17,561 bases of DNA from the NCBI GenBank assembly GCA_905205065.1, contig CAJLCI010000039.1, positions 1 to 17,561 of the forward strand. The letters are read 5' to 3'. The translations under genes and the position numbers were made by a program. The notes under the pieces were generated by a model, which saw nothing but the letters and a program-made list of their open reading frames with translations, did not search any database and had not been told where the DNA came from. Below, one piece after another: positions 1 through 7,309 of this stretch. The DNA is from an uncultured Eubacteriales bacterium. GTDB lineage: Bacteria; Bacillota; Clostridia; Oscillospirales; CAG-272. Each line of letters opens with the position of its first letter. The first letter of the stretch is position 1.

Positions 1-40
1 TGAGTGGTGACTGGAGTTCAGACGTGTGCTCTTCCGATCT
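1..40 (+). other. Illumina TruSeq adapter plus index (assembly contaminant)
   Basis: Bases 7-40 match, from memory, the Illumina TruSeq index-primer/read-2 adapter that ends in GCTCTTCCGATCT. Bases 1-6 (TGAGTG) sit exactly where the 6-base index lies in that primer. Genomic sequence therefore starts at about base 41. This is library sequence, not DNA of the organism. It means the contig end was built from untrimmed reads and nothing upstream of base 41 should be interpreted. Confidence 0.96.
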
Positions 41-205
41 GACCTGAAAAGAAAATGTTTGCGTTGTATCAAAATGCACCTATGGAAACATTATACGCAA
101 AAGCCTTTATATGCTACTGCTTTTACATATAAACGCCTACATAGAACACTTTTGCATAAACGTCTTGCAGATGTGAATATCTCGCTTTTAGTTATATATC
201 ACATA

Positions 206-233
206 AAAGAGGCACGCTTTTGCGTGCCTCTTT
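206..233 (-). terminator. Intrinsic terminator after the first oxidoreductase gene
   Basis: A perfect 12-bp stem (206-217 with 222-233, core GAGGCACGC/GCGTGCCTC) closes a 4-base loop. On the minus strand it ends in a short T run (208-205). It lies about 44 bases beyond the stop of the minus-strand oxidoreductase gene. The stem has A/T runs at both ends and could also work on the plus strand, but no plus-strand gene precedes it. Bases 41-205 between adapter and hairpin hold no gene that I can support. Confidence 0.8.
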
Positions 234-276
234 CTGCCAATAATTCAAACCGGAATTTTGGCATAAATCTGAAAGC

Positions 277-1458
277 TTAAATTTCAGGAATTTCAATTTT
301 GATTTCGTGTCCGCACTCCGAAGATTTTACAATACCGTCAATGATAGCCTGATTATATATAATCTGGCTTGTCGGAACCGGAGAAGGAAGATTGTACTTG
401 ATGGCGTCGAGGAAGGAACGAATCTTTCTGTCAAACAGCGGAGTGTCGTTGTCCTCAATTACAGGAATTACAGTATCATGGGGTTTGCCTGCAAGCTGCT
501 GATAAATAGTCATCGGACCACCGACAGAACCGTTCCAGCAATCTGTTGAAGGTATGCGGAGACCGCCCTTCGTTCCGAGAATTATTGTGTCACCGGGAGT
601 GTCGATATTCATCGCCCATGCAATACGGAAATCGAGAATAATGCCTCCCTCAAGACGGATAAATCCAGCTGCAAAATCATCTACGCCGAATGCAGCCGCG
701 CAGTCGGGGCGTCCGCTTTCCATATAGGTAAGAGGATCCTTTCCGAAAATTGCAGATGTGTATCCGCTGACAGTTAAAGGCTTCGGATATCCTACCGCAT
801 TCAATACCATGTCAAGAGAATAACATCCGATATCACCCATCGCTCCTATACCGCCTGTATCGCTTGCTATAAAGGATGTTCCGTATGTACCGGCAGGAGC
901 AGGGATACCGCGGCGGCGGCCTCCGCCTGTCTGAATATAATATACGTCGCCGAGATCGCCGTATTCAACAATCTTTTTAATCATCTTCATATTGGCATCA
1001 AAACGCGGCTGGAAACCGATAGAAAGAATCTTTCCGGATTTCTTTTCGGCGCGGCAGATTTCGATACCCTCTTCAAGCGTTACGCAGAGCGGTTTTTCAA
1101 GAAGCACGTTTATACCGTGCTCAAGCGCATATATTGTACACTCTGCATGAGCGCGGTTATAAGTACATATTGAAACTCCGTCAAGGTCGGGCTCATTGTC
1201 AATTAGCTCTTTATGGCTGTTGTAGCATCTTACGCCCTCAATACCATGGTACTTAAAGAATTCCTCAGCTTTTCCCGGAACGATATCCGCCCCTGCAACG
1301 ATTTCAACGTCGGGCATTCTTTTGTAGCTGTCGATGTGAGCGTTTGCAATACCGCCCGTACCGATAATACCAATCTTAAGTTTTTTCGTGGTATCAACGG
1401 TTTTTGCTTCTTCCTTGATGGCATTTGCATCAAGTTCAGTGTTACTAAGATTTGCCAT
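277..1458 (-). CDS. Gfo/Idh/MocA family oxidoreductase (copy 1)
   Basis: This 393-residue protein is a NAD(P)-dependent sugar or sugar-derivative dehydrogenase of the Gfo/Idh/MocA family, probably cytoplasmic. After a 27-residue hydrophilic leader comes the Rossmann dinucleotide loop GIIGTGGIA (30-38). The family EKP motif is at 121-123, with Lys122 the expected catalytic lysine. GDIGCYSLD (208-216) occupies the family's substrate-site position, where Tyr replaces the His of the commoner DxGxH form. Length is normal. The start is ATG with a modest GGTGA ribosome site. It follows its own promoter (1641-1669), 176 bases upstream, and ends at a terminator. It is about 87% identical to the gene at 2521-3693 and carries a 3-residue insertion near residue 189. 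The substrate cannot be read from sequence; the neighbouring GH172 gene suggests a sugar released by that enzyme. Confidence 0.93.
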   Translation of the reverse strand: MANLSNTELDANAIKEEAKTVDTTKKLKIGIIGTGGIANAHIDSYKRMPDVEIVAGADIVPGKAEEFFKYHGIEGVRCYNSHKELIDNEPDLDGVSICTYNRAHAECTIYALEHGINVLLEKPLCVTLEEGIEICRAEKKSGKILSIGFQPRFDANMKMIKKIVEYGDLGDVYYIQTGGGRRRGIPAPAGTYGTSFIASDTGGIGAMGDIGCYSLDMVLNAVGYPKPLTVSGYTSAIFGKDPLTYMESGRPDCAAAFGVDDFAAGFIRLEGGIILDFRIAWAMNIDTPGDTIILGTKGGLRIPSTDCWNGSVGGPMTIYQQLAGKPHDTVIPVIEDNDTPLFDRKIRSFLDAIKYNLPSPVPTSQIIYNQAIIDGIVKSSECGHEIKIEIPEI

Positions 1459-1640
1459 TTCTTTTCACCATTCCTTTCGTACAAATAAAAAGCTTTGCCG
1501 ATGTCAGAAGTCCGTAATATCGGGAATATTAACCCGGCAAAATACCTTTGTCCATAAAATTGTCTTTCGGACTGTACATTTTCTTTTAAGTAAAATTGTG
1601 ACTTTCGGATATGAAAATTCACATATCTTAACTCGGTCAC

Positions 1641-1669
1641 ATTATAGCATAAACATCTTCACAATACAA
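1641..1669 (-). promoter_or_regulatory. Promoter of oxidoreductase copy 1
   Basis: Read on the minus strand, TTGTAT (1669-1664) and TATAAT (1646-1641) are 17 bases apart, with TGC just before the -10 (extended -10 form). The spacer carries TGTGAAGATGTTTATGC. This is nearly the same as the spacer in front of copy 2 and similar to that of the GH172 gene. The predicted transcript has a leader of about 175 nt in which I see no recognised riboswitch. Confidence 0.78.
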
Positions 1670-1718
1670 GTGTTTTTTTTATTTTCTGTAATTATTTTGA
1701 AGCGCCGCTGAAAATTGT

Positions 1719-2390
1719 TTATTCGACTATATATCCTCTCCCAAATTTTGTTACAATAAAATCGGCAAGTCCGGCAGAGTCAAGCTTTTTTCTGAGTCGT
1801 CCGACATTTACAGTCAGAGTATTTTCGTCAACAAAGCTGTCGGTCTCCCACAGTTTTTGAGTCAGTTTTTCACGGCTTACGATTTTGCCTTTATTTTCAA
1901 GGAGTGTAATTAAGATACGGTATTCGTTTTTTGTAAGCGGAATCTTCTCTCCTTTATATGTCAGCGTATCGTCTCCGGTATTGAGAAAAGCCCCTCTGTG
2001 TTCCAAAACAGGAATCATAGAAGTAAAATCATATGTTCTTCTGAGCAATGCCTGAATTTTAGCCATCAGCACGTCGCCGTCAAACGGCTTTGCTATAAAA
2101 TCATCGCCGCCCATGTTTACTGCCATAACAATATTCATATTATCCGATGCTGACGAAATAAAAATTACCGGAACCTTTGAAATTTTTCGAATTTCTCCGC
2201 ACCAATAAAATCCGTTGTAAAAAGGAAGCGTTATGTCAAGCAGAACGAGATGAGGTTCAAAAGACACAAATGCATCCAATACCGCTCTGAAGTCTGTAAC
2301 GCATTCAACTTCAAAATTCCACTTTTTTGCCTGAGCCGCAACAGATTCGGCGATTCCCTGATTATCCTCGACAATAAGAATTTTATACAT
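1719..2390 (-). CDS. OmpR/BceR-type response regulator (orphan)
   Basis: This 223-residue DNA-binding response regulator has an N-terminal receiver domain (2-115). Its acidic pocket is Glu8/Asp9, the phospho-acceptor is Asp52 (LVLLDITLP) and the conserved Lys is 101 (AKPF). A C-terminal winged-helix domain (about 135-222) contains LTKNEYRIL and ENTLTVNVGRLRKKL. The receiver wording (LPFYNGFYWCGEIR, GGDDFIAKPF) is that of the BceR/GraR/YxdJ branch. That branch is normally paired with a BceS-type histidine kinase and a BceAB peptide exporter that sense cell-wall antibiotics. Neither partner is in this window. The gene sits between two duplicated oxidoreductase genes in the same direction. A terminator lies 33 bases upstream of the ATG, so it needs its own promoter or readthrough. 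AGAGGG, 13 bases before the ATG, is a distant ribosome site. Confidence 0.93.
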   Translation of the reverse strand: MYKILIVEDNQGIAESVAAQAKKWNFEVECVTDFRAVLDAFVSFEPHLVLLDITLPFYNGFYWCGEIRKISKVPVIFISSASDNMNIVMAVNMGGDDFIAKPFDGDVLMAKIQALLRRTYDFTSMIPVLEHRGAFLNTGDDTLTYKGEKIPLTKNEYRILITLLENKGKIVSREKLTQKLWETDSFVDENTLTVNVGRLRKKLDSAGLADFIVTKFGRGYIVE

Positions 2391-2422
2391 ATGTTATGAT
2401 TATCCCTCTATAATTACAGAAA

Positions 2423-2447
2423 AGAGACGCGCAGAATGCGCGCCTCT
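2423..2447 (-). terminator. Intrinsic terminator after oxidoreductase copy 2
   Basis: A 10-bp stem (2423-2432 with 2438-2447, one G-U pair on the minus strand) closes the 5-base loop ATTCT and is followed on the minus strand by TTTCTG. It lies between the stop of copy 2 and the start of the response regulator, so these two genes are probably separate transcripts or linked by partial readthrough. Confidence 0.72.
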
Positions 2448-2520
2448 CAGAAAATTTTCAAAAGTAAATTGTCGGCTGTGTGCTAAGCCTGAAGCTAAAA
2501 TCCGAAAGAAAATCCGTAAC

Positions 2521-3693
2521 TCAGATTTCCGGAATTTCAATTTCAATTTCGTGACCGCACTTTGAAGATCTGACAATACCGTCAATGATAGCCTGATTAT
2601 ATATAATCTGGCTTGACGGAACCGGAGCGGGAAGATTATATTTGATAGAGTCAAGGAATGAACGAATTTTTCTGTCAAACAGCGAAGGACCGTTGTCGTC
2701 TATTACAGGAATAATTGTATCATGCGGCTTGCCTGCAAGCTGCTTATAAATCGTCATGGGTCCGCCCACAGAACCATTCCAGCATTCGGTAGAAGGAATA
2801 CGAAGTCCGCCTTCAGTACCGAGGATTATAGTATCTCCGCACGTATTCATGTTCATCGCCCATGCAATACGGAAGTCGAGAATTATTCCGCCTTCAAGAC
2901 GTACAAAACCTGCGGCGAAATCATCAACGCCGAAAGCCTTTGCATATTCCGGATGTCCGCTTTCCATATATGTGCGCGGATCCTGTCCGAAAATTGCAGA
3001 AGTATAGCCGCTAACAGTAAGAGGCTTCGGATAACCAATTGCATTGAGCACCATATCAAGGGAGTAGCATCCGATATCGCCCATTGCTCCTATACCGCCG
3101 GTTTCATCAGCGATAAAGGATGTTCCGAACGGTGTAGGAATACCGCGACGGCGGCCTCCGCCTGTCTGAATATAATAGATATCGCCGAGATCGCCGTATT
3201 CAACTATCTTTTTAATCATCTTCATATTCTCGTCAAAACGAGGCTGGAATCCAATAGAGAGAACCTTTCCGGACTTTTTCTCAGCGCGGCAGATTTCAAC
3301 GGCCTCATCAAGCGTTACGCACATGGGCTTTTCAAGGAGGACGTTAAGACCGTGATCAAGCGCATAAATTGCGCACTCTGCATGGGTACGGTTGTATGTA
3401 CATATAGAAACTCCGTCAAGATCGGGCTCGTTGTCAATCATCTCTTTATGGCTGGTGTAGCATCTTACTCCTTCAATGCCGTTATCCTTGAAGAATTTTT
3501 CTGCTTTTCCCGGAACCAAATCAGCGCCTGCGACAATTTCAACATCGGGCATTTTCTTGTAGCTTTCGATGTGAGCGTAAGCGATCCATCCTGTACCGAT
3601 AATACCTATTTTAAGCTTTTTCGTGGTATCAACGGCTCTTGCTTCTTCCTTGATGGCGTTTGCATCAAGTTCGGTATTACTAAGATTAGCCAT
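2521..3693 (-). CDS. Gfo/Idh/MocA family oxidoreductase (copy 2)
   Basis: This 390-residue paralog of the gene at 277-1458 belongs to the same NAD(P)-dependent dehydrogenase family. The Rossmann loop is GIIGTGWIA (30-38; Trp replaces Gly of copy 1). The EKP motif is at 121-123, and GDIGCYSLD lies about three residues earlier than in copy 1. The N-terminal leader MANLSNTELDANAIKEEA is identical in both copies, so the shared start is well supported. The ATG follows a good GAGGTGA ribosome site. Differences between copies are scattered and mostly conservative, and both catalytic motifs are kept. I read this as an older functional duplication rather than an assembly repeat. It is transcribed away from the GH172 gene from a divergent promoter region. 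Confidence 0.93.
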   Translation of the reverse strand: MANLSNTELDANAIKEEARAVDTTKKLKIGIIGTGWIAYAHIESYKKMPDVEIVAGADLVPGKAEKFFKDNGIEGVRCYTSHKEMIDNEPDLDGVSICTYNRTHAECAIYALDHGLNVLLEKPMCVTLDEAVEICRAEKKSGKVLSIGFQPRFDENMKMIKKIVEYGDLGDIYYIQTGGGRRRGIPTPFGTSFIADETGGIGAMGDIGCYSLDMVLNAIGYPKPLTVSGYTSAIFGQDPRTYMESGHPEYAKAFGVDDFAAGFVRLEGGIILDFRIAWAMNMNTCGDTIILGTEGGLRIPSTECWNGSVGGPMTIYKQLAGKPHDTIIPVIDDNGPSLFDRKIRSFLDSIKYNLPAPVPSSQIIYNQAIIDGIVRSSKCGHEIEIEIPEI

Positions 3694-3772
3694 TTTTTCA
3701 CCTCATATAATGTTTTACTCAATTTAATTACGATATTCTTCCCTTAAAAAACACGGTCAGAACTCAGTTTTC

Positions 3773-3801
3773 ATTATAGCATAAACGTTTTCACAATGCA
3801 A
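3773..3801 (-). promoter_or_regulatory. Promoter of oxidoreductase copy 2 with operator-like spacer
   Basis: On the minus strand TTGCAT (3801-3796) and TATAAT (3778-3773) are separated by 17 bases, with TGC before the -10. The spacer contains TGAAAACGTTTATG, whose AAACGTTT core is a perfect palindrome and resembles LacI-family/CcpA-type operators. A repressor bound there would block RNA polymerase. The promoter lies about 45 bases from the divergent GH172 promoter. Confidence 0.78.
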
Positions 3802-3844
3802 GCACTTTTAGAAATAAATATAATAATTTTACCGAAATATATTG

Positions 3845-3873
3845 TTGACTTAAGAAAACGTGTTTGCTATAAT
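3845..3873 (+). promoter_or_regulatory. Promoter of the GH172-like gene with operator-like spacer
   Basis: TTGACT (3845-3850) and TATAAT (3868-3873) are spaced 17 bases apart, with TGC before the -10. The spacer includes GAAAACGTGTTTGC, closely like the spacer of the divergent oxidoreductase promoter. A second candidate operator is the perfect 10-bp palindrome AAGCATGCTT (3879-3888), which covers the expected transcription start. The leader is about 85 nt long. Confidence 0.78.
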
Positions 3874-3965
3874 ACAGGAAGCATGCTTGCGCTTTTATCC
3901 ATTAACAGCATTTTGAAGAAATTTATAAAATATGCCCGAATATATGGCAGAATGGAGGTTTCACT

Positions 3966-4985
3966 ATGGATATACCAATAGTAAAAAAGGCTCATACTCT
4001 TATGTTTTCACCGGAAAATATAAACGGCACACCCGGCGGAGGCAGCCGCGGAACAGCGATGGAAAAAATCAATCCCAACATCAGCGTTCAGCCTGGCGAA
4101 ACAATTACACTTCTTGATTCCGAAGGCCCCGGAATAATACAGTCTATGTGGTTCGGAGGATATACAGGATGGAATTTTATTCTCAGAATTTACTGGGATA
4201 ATATGGAACAGCCGTCTGTTGAATGTCCTCTTTGTTCTTTTTTCGGTTTTGGATACAATCTGTATTGTGATGACAACGGAAATTTTCCGACGCTTAACTC
4301 GGCGACAGTGCTCGTGGCTCCGTGCCGGGGAATGAATTGCTGCTGGCAGATGCCGTTCCGCAGGCATTGCAGGATAACTCTTGAAAACCGCGGGGACGAG
4401 GGAGAAACCACGTATTACCAGGTAATGATGTGCAAGACAGAGCTGCCGGACGACGCTGCGTATTTCCATGCCGCGTACAGGCAGGCAATACCGGTCGAAG
4501 ACGGCACGGAGTTTACGATTATCGACGGAATCCGAGGCCGCGGATGGCTTGCCGGAGTTTCAATGGCAGTCGGTTCAAACAGTAACAGCGGTTGGGTAGA
4601 AGGTGAAACGAAAATATTTATTGACGGAGAAAAATATCCTACGGTTAACTACACCGGCACAGAAGACTATTTCGGAGGCTCCTACGCCTGGGGTTGCGAC
4701 AACGGAAATTTCCGTTATGAACCTTTTTCGGGATTATATCAGGGAATGTTTTATTATGGTCATAACGGACAGGAAAAAAAAGCGAGATATAACCCTCAGC
4801 CAAGATTTATGATGTATCATTGGCACATACCGGACCCGGTATATTTTTCAACGGCTCTGCGTGCGACAATACAGGATTTGCCTAAGGGCGGCGATGAATT
4901 TTCATCTGTCGCATACTGGTATCAGTCAACCCCGTCAGGCCTGGCTGTTCCTCTTCCGTCGCCTGAAGAAATTGCGAGATTTTAA
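3966..4985 (+). CDS. GH172 (DUF2961) family glycosidase-like protein
   Basis: This 339-residue protein matches the DUF2961/GH172 family, which includes alpha-D-fructofuranosidase/difructose-anhydride synthase and arabinofuranosidases. Visible family features are the N-terminal GGGSRGTA and LLDSEGPGIIQSMWF block (25-63), the WDN at 77-79, the GTEDYFGGSYAW motif (231-242) and the late YHWHIPDPVYF (284-294). Glu212 (GWVEGE) and Glu233 (GTEDYF) are 21 residues apart. I recall the same spacing for the acid/base and nucleophile glutamates of the characterised bifidobacterial enzyme. There is no signal peptide, so it should act on an imported oligosaccharide in the cytoplasm. The start has a clear GGAGG 7 bases upstream. 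It is divergent from oxidoreductase copy 2 and probably co-regulated with it. The exact substrate is unknown. Confidence 0.9.
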   Translation: MDIPIVKKAHTLMFSPENINGTPGGGSRGTAMEKINPNISVQPGETITLLDSEGPGIIQSMWFGGYTGWNFILRIYWDNMEQPSVECPLCSFFGFGYNLYCDDNGNFPTLNSATVLVAPCRGMNCCWQMPFRRHCRITLENRGDEGETTYYQVMMCKTELPDDAAYFHAAYRQAIPVEDGTEFTIIDGIRGRGWLAGVSMAVGSNSNSGWVEGETKIFIDGEKYPTVNYTGTEDYFGGSYAWGCDNGNFRYEPFSGLYQGMFYYGHNGQEKKARYNPQPRFMMYHWHIPDPVYFSTALRATIQDLPKGGDEFSSVAYWYQSTPSGLAVPLPSPEEIARF

Positions 4986-5173
4986 TTAGAAATCGGCTGA
5001 AATCAAGACTTTTCGGAATGCTGGATGCTTACGCCGGAAGGCAGAAATGTTAAGCTGTAGAACGCGTTTTTAAAGGTGGGAATAAAAAACAGCCTGTCGT
5101 TTTTGTGTCTGAAAAGCCTTGAAAAAAAGTTTTCTTCATCCTCAAGTGATTACTGCCCTATAATAAATAACGA

Positions 5174-5203
5174 ACAGCGCAAGCAAAAACCTGCTTGCGC
5201 TGT
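5174..5203 (+). terminator. Hairpin, likely terminator after the GH172-like gene
   Basis: A perfect 12-bp stem (ACAGCGCAAGCA, 5174-5185, with 5192-5203) closes a 6-base loop. It is followed by CTTGATTTT, a T-rich but interrupted tail. It is the first strong hairpin after the GH172 stop, about 190 bases downstream. Confidence 0.55.
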
Positions 5204-5427
5204 CTTGATTTTCGCGTCAGCGGCTACAGCGAAGCCTGTCATGCGGCGGCGCGTTTACACGCCGTTTATTTTGACTGCTGGCAAATGCAAATTGCCCGGC
5301 TATTCCGAAAGAAATAAAAACCATATCATCTTCCCGCCGGGCCTTAATAAAGTAAAATAAAAAAACGGTAAAAAATCGCATATTTCAGCAGAGCATTCTT
5401 CAGGTTTAGCGACTGTTCAGAAACGCA

Positions 5428-5454
5428 AAACGGAGGCCGTACAAACCTCCGTTT
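5428..5454 (-). terminator. Intrinsic terminator of the sigma/anti-sigma operon
   Basis: A perfect 9-bp stem (AAACGGAGG/CCTCCGTTT) with a 9-base loop is followed on the minus strand by TTTTGCGTTT. It begins 15 bases after the stop of the membrane protein gene. Confidence 0.75.
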
Positions 5455-5468
5455 CAAATAATGAAAAC

Positions 5469-6464
5469 TCACTGACAAGCGGTTAATACCGTATCGAACA
5501 GGTCACCGGGCATTTTGACGAAAATCCAGCCAAGATTTTGGCATCCGACGTATCCGCCTTCAATCAGCCTCAGCTCAATCAAAGTACCGTCTTTCATATT
5601 CAAATACAAATGACCTTGTTTTTCCGCCTGATAAAAACCCGGATTGTCAGTGTAATCGATTCGTTCAAACGGACTGTTGCAGAGTTCGTTCAAAAAATCA
5701 TCAAATTGTTCTTTGGCAGCGCCCGTCAAATCCCTATAGCTTGTTGGAACGCCTTCATTCCAGTCTGAATGTGTTTTATATGTTACACTTTCTACATTGC
5801 CTGTGACGTGAAGACGTTTCTCAAACAGATCGGCTCCGGTATTAAGTCCGATTCCATCGTAATTGTCAAGAAACTGCAGCCATTGCGTATCGCCTGAGTT
5901 CACATAAATACACAGACGGAAATCCTCACTGTATCCATTAACCTTATATACAGGACCGGAGTAGGTAGAAGCAAATTCTGTCGCCCAATCTTCCTGCGAT
6001 GACCAGCAGTCCAGTGTTCCTTTGGCTTCACCGATATATTCACCAACTAACTGATCGGCAATAACTGAATTATAAGTGTATAAGTCAGTCGATTGTGTGT
6101 AAACTTTTCCCTTGTAAACAAGACAACCAATCATATCCATCTCTGCGCCTGAAGTGTTTTCAGGAAGATTGAGAGAATCCGTATAGACCGCGTACTCGTT
6201 TTTTGGGGGTAAAGCAGAATTTGCATCATTTGATGTGCTGCTAACGGAAATCCCACTCTGATTTGATGTGTCTCCCTGAATGGGAGTATCGGACTGTTCA
6301 AACATGCCGGATTGCCAAATTCCAATCCCTAAAATTGCTGCGAGGCAAAGGCTCATAATGGGTGTCAGAATTCTTGTAATATTTTTTTTCCTTTTTCTCC
6401 GATATTCCGTTTCTTCCTCAATGCGTTTCAGTGCGCTGTATGCTTTTTCTTCATAGCTTTTCAT
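5469..6464 (-). CDS. Single-pass membrane protein, probable anti-sigma factor
   Basis: This 331-residue protein has a short charged cytoplasmic N-terminus (1-30, with RRKRKK at 22-27) and one membrane segment at about 31-50. A long extracytoplasmic portion begins with a Ser/Thr/Asn-rich linker (about 55-95). The fold of the outer domain is not recognised. The start codon overlaps the last 14 bases of the ECF sigma factor gene, and GAGGAGG inside that gene is its ribosome site. This overlap indicates translational coupling. In Clostridia, an ECF sigma gene followed directly by a protein of this topology is the usual sigma/anti-sigma arrangement, in which the N-terminal segment holds the sigma factor at the membrane. 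That role is inferred from context and topology only; no zinc-binding anti-sigma motif (HxxxCxxC) is visible. Confidence 0.72.
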   Translation of the reverse strand: MKSYEEKAYSALKRIEEETEYRRKRKKNITRILTPIMSLCLAAILGIGIWQSGMFEQSDTPIQGDTSNQSGISVSSTSNDANSALPPKNEYAVYTDSLNLPENTSGAEMDMIGCLVYKGKVYTQSTDLYTYNSVIADQLVGEYIGEAKGTLDCWSSQEDWATEFASTYSGPVYKVNGYSEDFRLCIYVNSGDTQWLQFLDNYDGIGLNTGADLFEKRLHVTGNVESVTYKTHSDWNEGVPTSYRDLTGAAKEQFDDFLNELCNSPFERIDYTDNPGFYQAEKQGHLYLNMKDGTLIELRLIEGGYVGCQNLGWIFVKMPGDLFDTVLTACQ

Positions 6465-7005
6465 TCACAAAACCCTCCTCATTTAATTTTGCTTTGAGCG
6501 ATTGTCTGGCTCTGGAAGCAAGGGATTCTATGTTATGGACGGATTTTTTCATAATTCTTGCAGCCTCTTTGCAGCTGAATCCTTCAAAATAAATCAGCCA
6601 TAAAATCTGCTTGTAGCCGGGTTTCAATTTGTTCATAGCCCTGTAGAGAACTATTTTTTGCTCCTCCTTTATGCAGCGGCTTTCGAGCAATTCTTCATCG
6701 GCACGCTCGGCGCAGTCATCAAGAGAAACAGTTTTCTCCTTCGCGTTTTTTCTTATATAATCAATTGCAATATTTCTCCCGACAGCGTACAGCCAAGTCT
6801 TAAAGGATGATTTTCCAGTGTACCGTGGCTTTTTTATACCCAGCTTTACAAAAGTCTCTTCAGCAAGTTCATCTGCAACAGAGATATTATTAACAAAACT
6901 GTTGAGATAAAGAACTAAACCGTCATTATAGATCCTAACTATTTCTACAAAACCGTTGTTATCGCCATCAAGGAAACGGCGGTAGCTACTTGCACCGTTG
7001 TCCAT
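6451..7005 (-). CDS. ECF-type RNA polymerase sigma factor
   Basis: This 184-residue sigma-70-family extracytoplasmic-function factor contains region 2 at about 19-86 (DELAEETFVKL then FKTWLYAVGRNIAIDYIRK). Region 4 is at about 123-175 (LKPGYKQILWLIYFEGFSCKEAARIM, with a helix-turn-helix ending SRARQSLKAKL). I chose the ATG at 7005 because AAAGGAG stands 7 bases upstream. The frame also runs back to a GTG at 7044 (197 residues) without such a site. It redirects RNA polymerase to a stress or envelope regulon and is probably held inactive by the membrane protein encoded by the overlapping downstream gene. The next gene upstream, a large surface protein, is divergent and might be a target. Confidence 0.92.
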   Translation of the reverse strand: MDNGASSYRRFLDGDNNGFVEIVRIYNDGLVLYLNSFVNNISVADELAEETFVKLGIKKPRYTGKSSFKTWLYAVGRNIAIDYIRKNAKEKTVSLDDCAERADEELLESRCIKEEQKIVLYRAMNKLKPGYKQILWLIYFEGFSCKEAARIMKKSVHNIESLASRARQSLKAKLNEEGFVNEKL

Positions 7006-7092
7006 TGGTCCGCTCCTTTCCGAAAGATGATTTTTTCCTTTCACTTATTAGACGAAGAAAAGCATAAAAACCTCACAGATATTATTAAAAAA

Positions 7093-7121
7093 ATTATAGC
7101 ATAAAATTATTTAAAGCTCAA
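7093..7121 (-). promoter_or_regulatory. Promoter of the sigma/anti-sigma operon
   Basis: On the minus strand TTGAGC (7121-7116) and TATAAT (7098-7093) are 17 bases apart, again with TGC before the -10. This is housekeeping-sigma form, so basal expression does not need the ECF factor itself. The shared operator-like spacer of the sugar genes is absent here. Confidence 0.72.
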
Positions 7122-7224
7122 CTTGCTGTTTCCGTATTAAATGGTCTTTGCCGCATGCAATTTTTTCATCAGAATTTGATATGTTTCGCATTGTTTGACG
7201 ATTTATCAATAGCTTTATTCTTTA

Positions 7225-7253
7225 TTGAACAAAAAATTTACTAATATTAATAA
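7225..7253 (+). promoter_or_regulatory. Possible promoter of the large surface protein gene
   Basis: TTGAAC (7225-7230), 17 bases, then TAATAA (7248-7253) fits a weak housekeeping promoter. The stretch is so AT-rich that several other -10-like boxes exist, including one near 7270. An ECF-type promoter cannot be excluded. Confidence 0.3.
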
Positions 7254-7309
7254 TATTTCAATAAATATATGTTATTATAAAATAAACTCAGTAAGGTGAA
7301 AAAGAAGCC

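Larger units (their letters stand above)
4986..5468. other. Gene-free, hairpin-rich intergenic region
   Basis: I see no convincing gene in these 480 bases. A 94-codon frame at 5076-5360 begins with GTG, has no family look and crosses strong hairpins. The region holds three plus-strand stem structures. They are 5174-5203, then 5247-5264 (CGGCG/CGCCG stem followed by TTTATTTT), then a long-range pair at 5294-5300/5336-5342 (GCCCGGC/GCCGGGC). The minus-strand terminator at 5428-5454 follows. The dense inverted repeats could be a dispersed intergenic repeat or degraded DNA; this cannot be told from one copy. Confidence 0.5.

Noticed and set aside
26..280. 84-codon plus-strand open frame at the contig start
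   Set aside because: It begins inside adapter sequence and runs through the terminator hairpin at 206-233.
2722..3747. 341-codon plus-strand open frame opposite oxidoreductase copy 2
   Set aside because: It is the antisense of a clearly recognised gene, contains no known motif, and covers that gene's start and ribosome site on the other strand.
5076..5360. 94-codon open frame with GTG start
   Set aside because: It crosses several strong stems, lacks family resemblance and has low-complexity serine runs; more likely non-coding intergenic DNA.
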